DNA of 6,954 nucleotides, taken from contig JAOPVD010000179.1 of the NCBI GenBank assembly GCA_025966295.1, positions 1 to 6,954 on the forward strand, in the 5' to 3' direction. Shown piece after piece: positions 5,897 to 6,954 of this stretch. The notes under the pieces were generated by a model. The model saw only the letters and a program-made list of their open reading frames with translations, had not been told where the DNA came from and ran no database searches. Both the position numbers and the translations under genes were made by a program. The stretch is from Frankiales bacterium. GTDB lineage: Bacteria; Actinomycetota; Actinomycetes; Mycobacteriales; SCTD01. Each line of letters opens with the position of its first letter. Position 1 is the stretch's first letter.

Positions 5897-5962
5897 TCCA
5901 CGGAACCGGCGCCGCCGTTTGGGGCCGCGGGACGTGGGCGCTGGTTCCGTGGATCACCGGGG
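5888..5962. repeat. 75-bp inverted repeat with 26-bp arms
   Basis: The outer 20 bp of each arm are perfectly complementary: CCCCGGTGATCCACGGAACC (5888-5907) and its reverse complement (5943-5962). After one G-T position (5908/5942, a G-U pair in RNA), five more pairs follow (5909-5913 with 5937-5941). The loop is 23 nt (5914-5936). In RNA this is a continuous 26-bp stem, far longer than a usual terminator. The TGA stop of the upstream gene (5894-5896) lies in the left arm, and the RNB gene starts 13 bp after the right arm. The trailing TTAGGTTTTG is only mildly T-rich. It could be a strong transcription terminator, an RNase III-cleavable processing hairpin, a DNA-binding palindrome, or a miniature transposon-like or dispersed repeat unit. 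No target-site duplication is evident beside the arms. Confidence 0.92.
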
Positions 5963-5963
5963 T

Positions 5964-5969
5964 TAGGTT
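5964..5969 (+). promoter_or_regulatory. -10 box (TAGGTT) of a leaderless RNB transcript
   Basis: TAGGTT matches TANNNT and is followed by exactly 6 nt and then GTG at 5976, so transcription should begin at or beside the start codon. No Shine-Dalgarno exists in the 13 bp between the inverted repeat and the start, which supports leaderless translation. The -35 region would fall within the right arm of the repeat (roughly 5941-5947), where no consensus hexamer is seen. Anything binding or melting the repeat could therefore affect this promoter. Confidence 0.5.
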
Positions 5970-5975
5970 TTGCGG

Positions 5976-6954
5976 GTGCCGAGCCCGCGCGTCCACCTGC
6001 CCGACCCGGTCCCCGGCTGGGACGTGCTGCGGGCCGAGCTGGAGGTGCCCGGGGAGTTCCCGCCGGAGGTGCTGCGCGAGGCCGCCCGGGTCACGGCTGC
6101 CCTGGACGGGGACGACCTGACGCACGTCCCGTTCCTGACGATCGACCCGCCCGGCAGCACCGACCTGGACCAGGCGCTGGCGCTGAGCCGGACGAACGGC
6201 GGCTACCAGCTCCAGTACGCCATCGCCGACGTGGCGGCGTTCGTGCGCCCCGGCGGGCTGGTCGACCGGGAGGCGCACCGGCGCGGCGAGACGCTCTACG
6301 CGCCGGACAAGAAGGCACCGCTGCACCCGCCGGTCCTGAGCGAGGACCGCGGCAGCCTGCGGGCCGGCCAGCTGCGGCCGGCACTGGTCTGGACCCTCGA
6401 CCTCGACGGGCACGGCCAGCTGACCAAGACCGACGTGCGCCGGGCCACGGTGCGCAGCCGCCAGCAGCTCGACTACGCCACCGTGCAGCAGCAGATCGAC
6501 AGCGGCGCCGCCAGCCCGGACCTGCTGCTGCTCCGGGAGGTCGGGCTGCTGCGCCTGCAGGCGGCCCGCGACCGCGGCGCCGTCGACCTGGCCACGCCGG
6601 AGCAGGAGGTCGACCACGAGGGGCACCTCACCTACCGGGCGCCGCTGCCGGCCGAGCTGTGGAACGCCCAGCTCAGCCTGCTGACCGGGATGGCAGCGGC
6701 GCAGCTGATGCTGGACGGCCAGGTCGGGCTGCTACGCACGCTCCCGACGCCCGACCAGCCGGCGGTGGACAGCCTGCGGCGCAGCGCCCTGGCGCTCGGC
6801 GTCGCCTGGCCGGAGGGCACGCCGTACGCCGATGTGCTGCGCGCGCTGGACCCGCACGAGCCGGCCGCCGCCGCGGTCCTGACGCTCGCGACCCGGCTGC
6901 TGCGGGGCGCGGGCTACGCCGCCTTCGACGGGAGCCCGCCGGAGCAGTCGCAGC
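5976..6954 (+). CDS. RNase II/R-family (RNB domain) exoribonuclease, 3' end cut by window
   Basis: Open from GTG 5976 to the right edge: 326 codons, no stop. RNB enzymes degrade RNA 3' to 5' in the cytoplasm, releasing nucleoside monophosphates. The metal-binding signature TIDPPGSTDLDQAL begins at residue 55. D57, D63 and D65 align with E. coli RNase II D201, D207 and the catalytic D209, while the D210 position is Q66. Further RNB landmarks are YAIADVAAFV, LYAPDKKAPLHPPVLSE, LRPALVWTLDLD, WNAQLSLLTGMAAAQLML and GAGYAAFDG. Only ~55 residues precede the signature, so the two N-terminal cold-shock domains of RNase II/R are absent. This matches a short actinobacterial RNB group known to me, in which the DLDQ variant seems usual. 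The Arg-rich C-terminal catalytic region lies beyond the window, so intactness cannot be judged. Start choice rests on the leaderless promoter spacing and fit to the family N-terminus. Confidence 0.9.
   Translation, partial: MPSPRVHLPDPVPGWDVLRAELEVPGEFPPEVLREAARVTAALDGDDLTHVPFLTIDPPGSTDLDQALALSRTNGGYQLQYAIADVAAFVRPGGLVDREAHRRGETLYAPDKKAPLHPPVLSEDRGSLRAGQLRPALVWTLDLDGHGQLTKTDVRRATVRSRQQLDYATVQQQIDSGAASPDLLLLREVGLLRLQAARDRGAVDLATPEQEVDHEGHLTYRAPLPAELWNAQLSLLTGMAAAQLMLDGQVGLLRTLPTPDQPAVDSLRRSALALGVAWPEGTPYADVLRALDPHEPAAAAVLTLATRLLRGAGYAAFDGSPPEQSQ

Noticed and set aside
5888..5962. Insertion sequence or MITE with target-site duplication
   Set aside because: No duplicated flanking bases and no transposase were found. 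The C-run on the left and TTAGG on the right do not match, so only 'inverted repeat' is claimed.
1..6954. CRISPR array, integrase/phage genes, rRNA, known riboswitch or replication origin
   Set aside because: No periodic direct repeats, no such protein motifs and no recognisable RNA structures were seen on either strand.

Overview
The window is very GC-rich DNA with strong G/C bias at third codon positions, frequent GTG starts and leaderless-looking promoters. This points to a free-living Actinomycetota chromosome; a Geodermatophilales-like or related lineage is possible, but that is a guess. No integrase, transposase, CRISPR array or functional RNA gene was found. Eight protein-coding genes are supported. 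All but one lie on the + strand. The last is cut by the right edge.

Left part (1-2016): a multi-pass membrane diguanylate cyclase (GGDEF) is followed by a 76-residue very acidic protein. The acidic gene runs convergently into, and overlaps by 52 bp, a minus-strand DUF1272 zinc-ribbon/RING-like protein.

Middle (2017-4893): a short divergent intergenic region carries a promoter-like box and a ribosome binding site. It leads to a two-gene operon of a family-4 glycosyltransferase and an MFS_3-type exporter with a C-terminal ABM-like domain. The two genes are 7 bp apart. The pair suggests sugar transfer onto a metabolite or cell-surface molecule plus export, but no substrate can be read from the sequence.

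Right part (4894-6954): a 203-bp gap has weak hairpins, a tRNA-3'-end-like element and a plausible sigma70-type promoter. It is followed by a translationally coupled pair: a 38-residue acidic/proline-rich peptide, and a 228-residue protein with a Cys/His cluster and a C-terminal pair of membrane helices. The second gene's stop codon lies inside a 75-bp near-perfect inverted repeat (26-bp arms). That repeat ends 13 bp before the GTG start of a short-type RNase II/R (RNB) gene, which has a textbook leaderless promoter layout.

The most unusual parts are the long hairpin wedged between a stop codon and an exoribonuclease start codon, and the coupled micro-peptide/membrane-protein pair. The GGDEF, glycosyltransferase, MFS, DUF1272 and RNB assignments rest on clear motifs. 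The regulatory calls are pattern-based inference.
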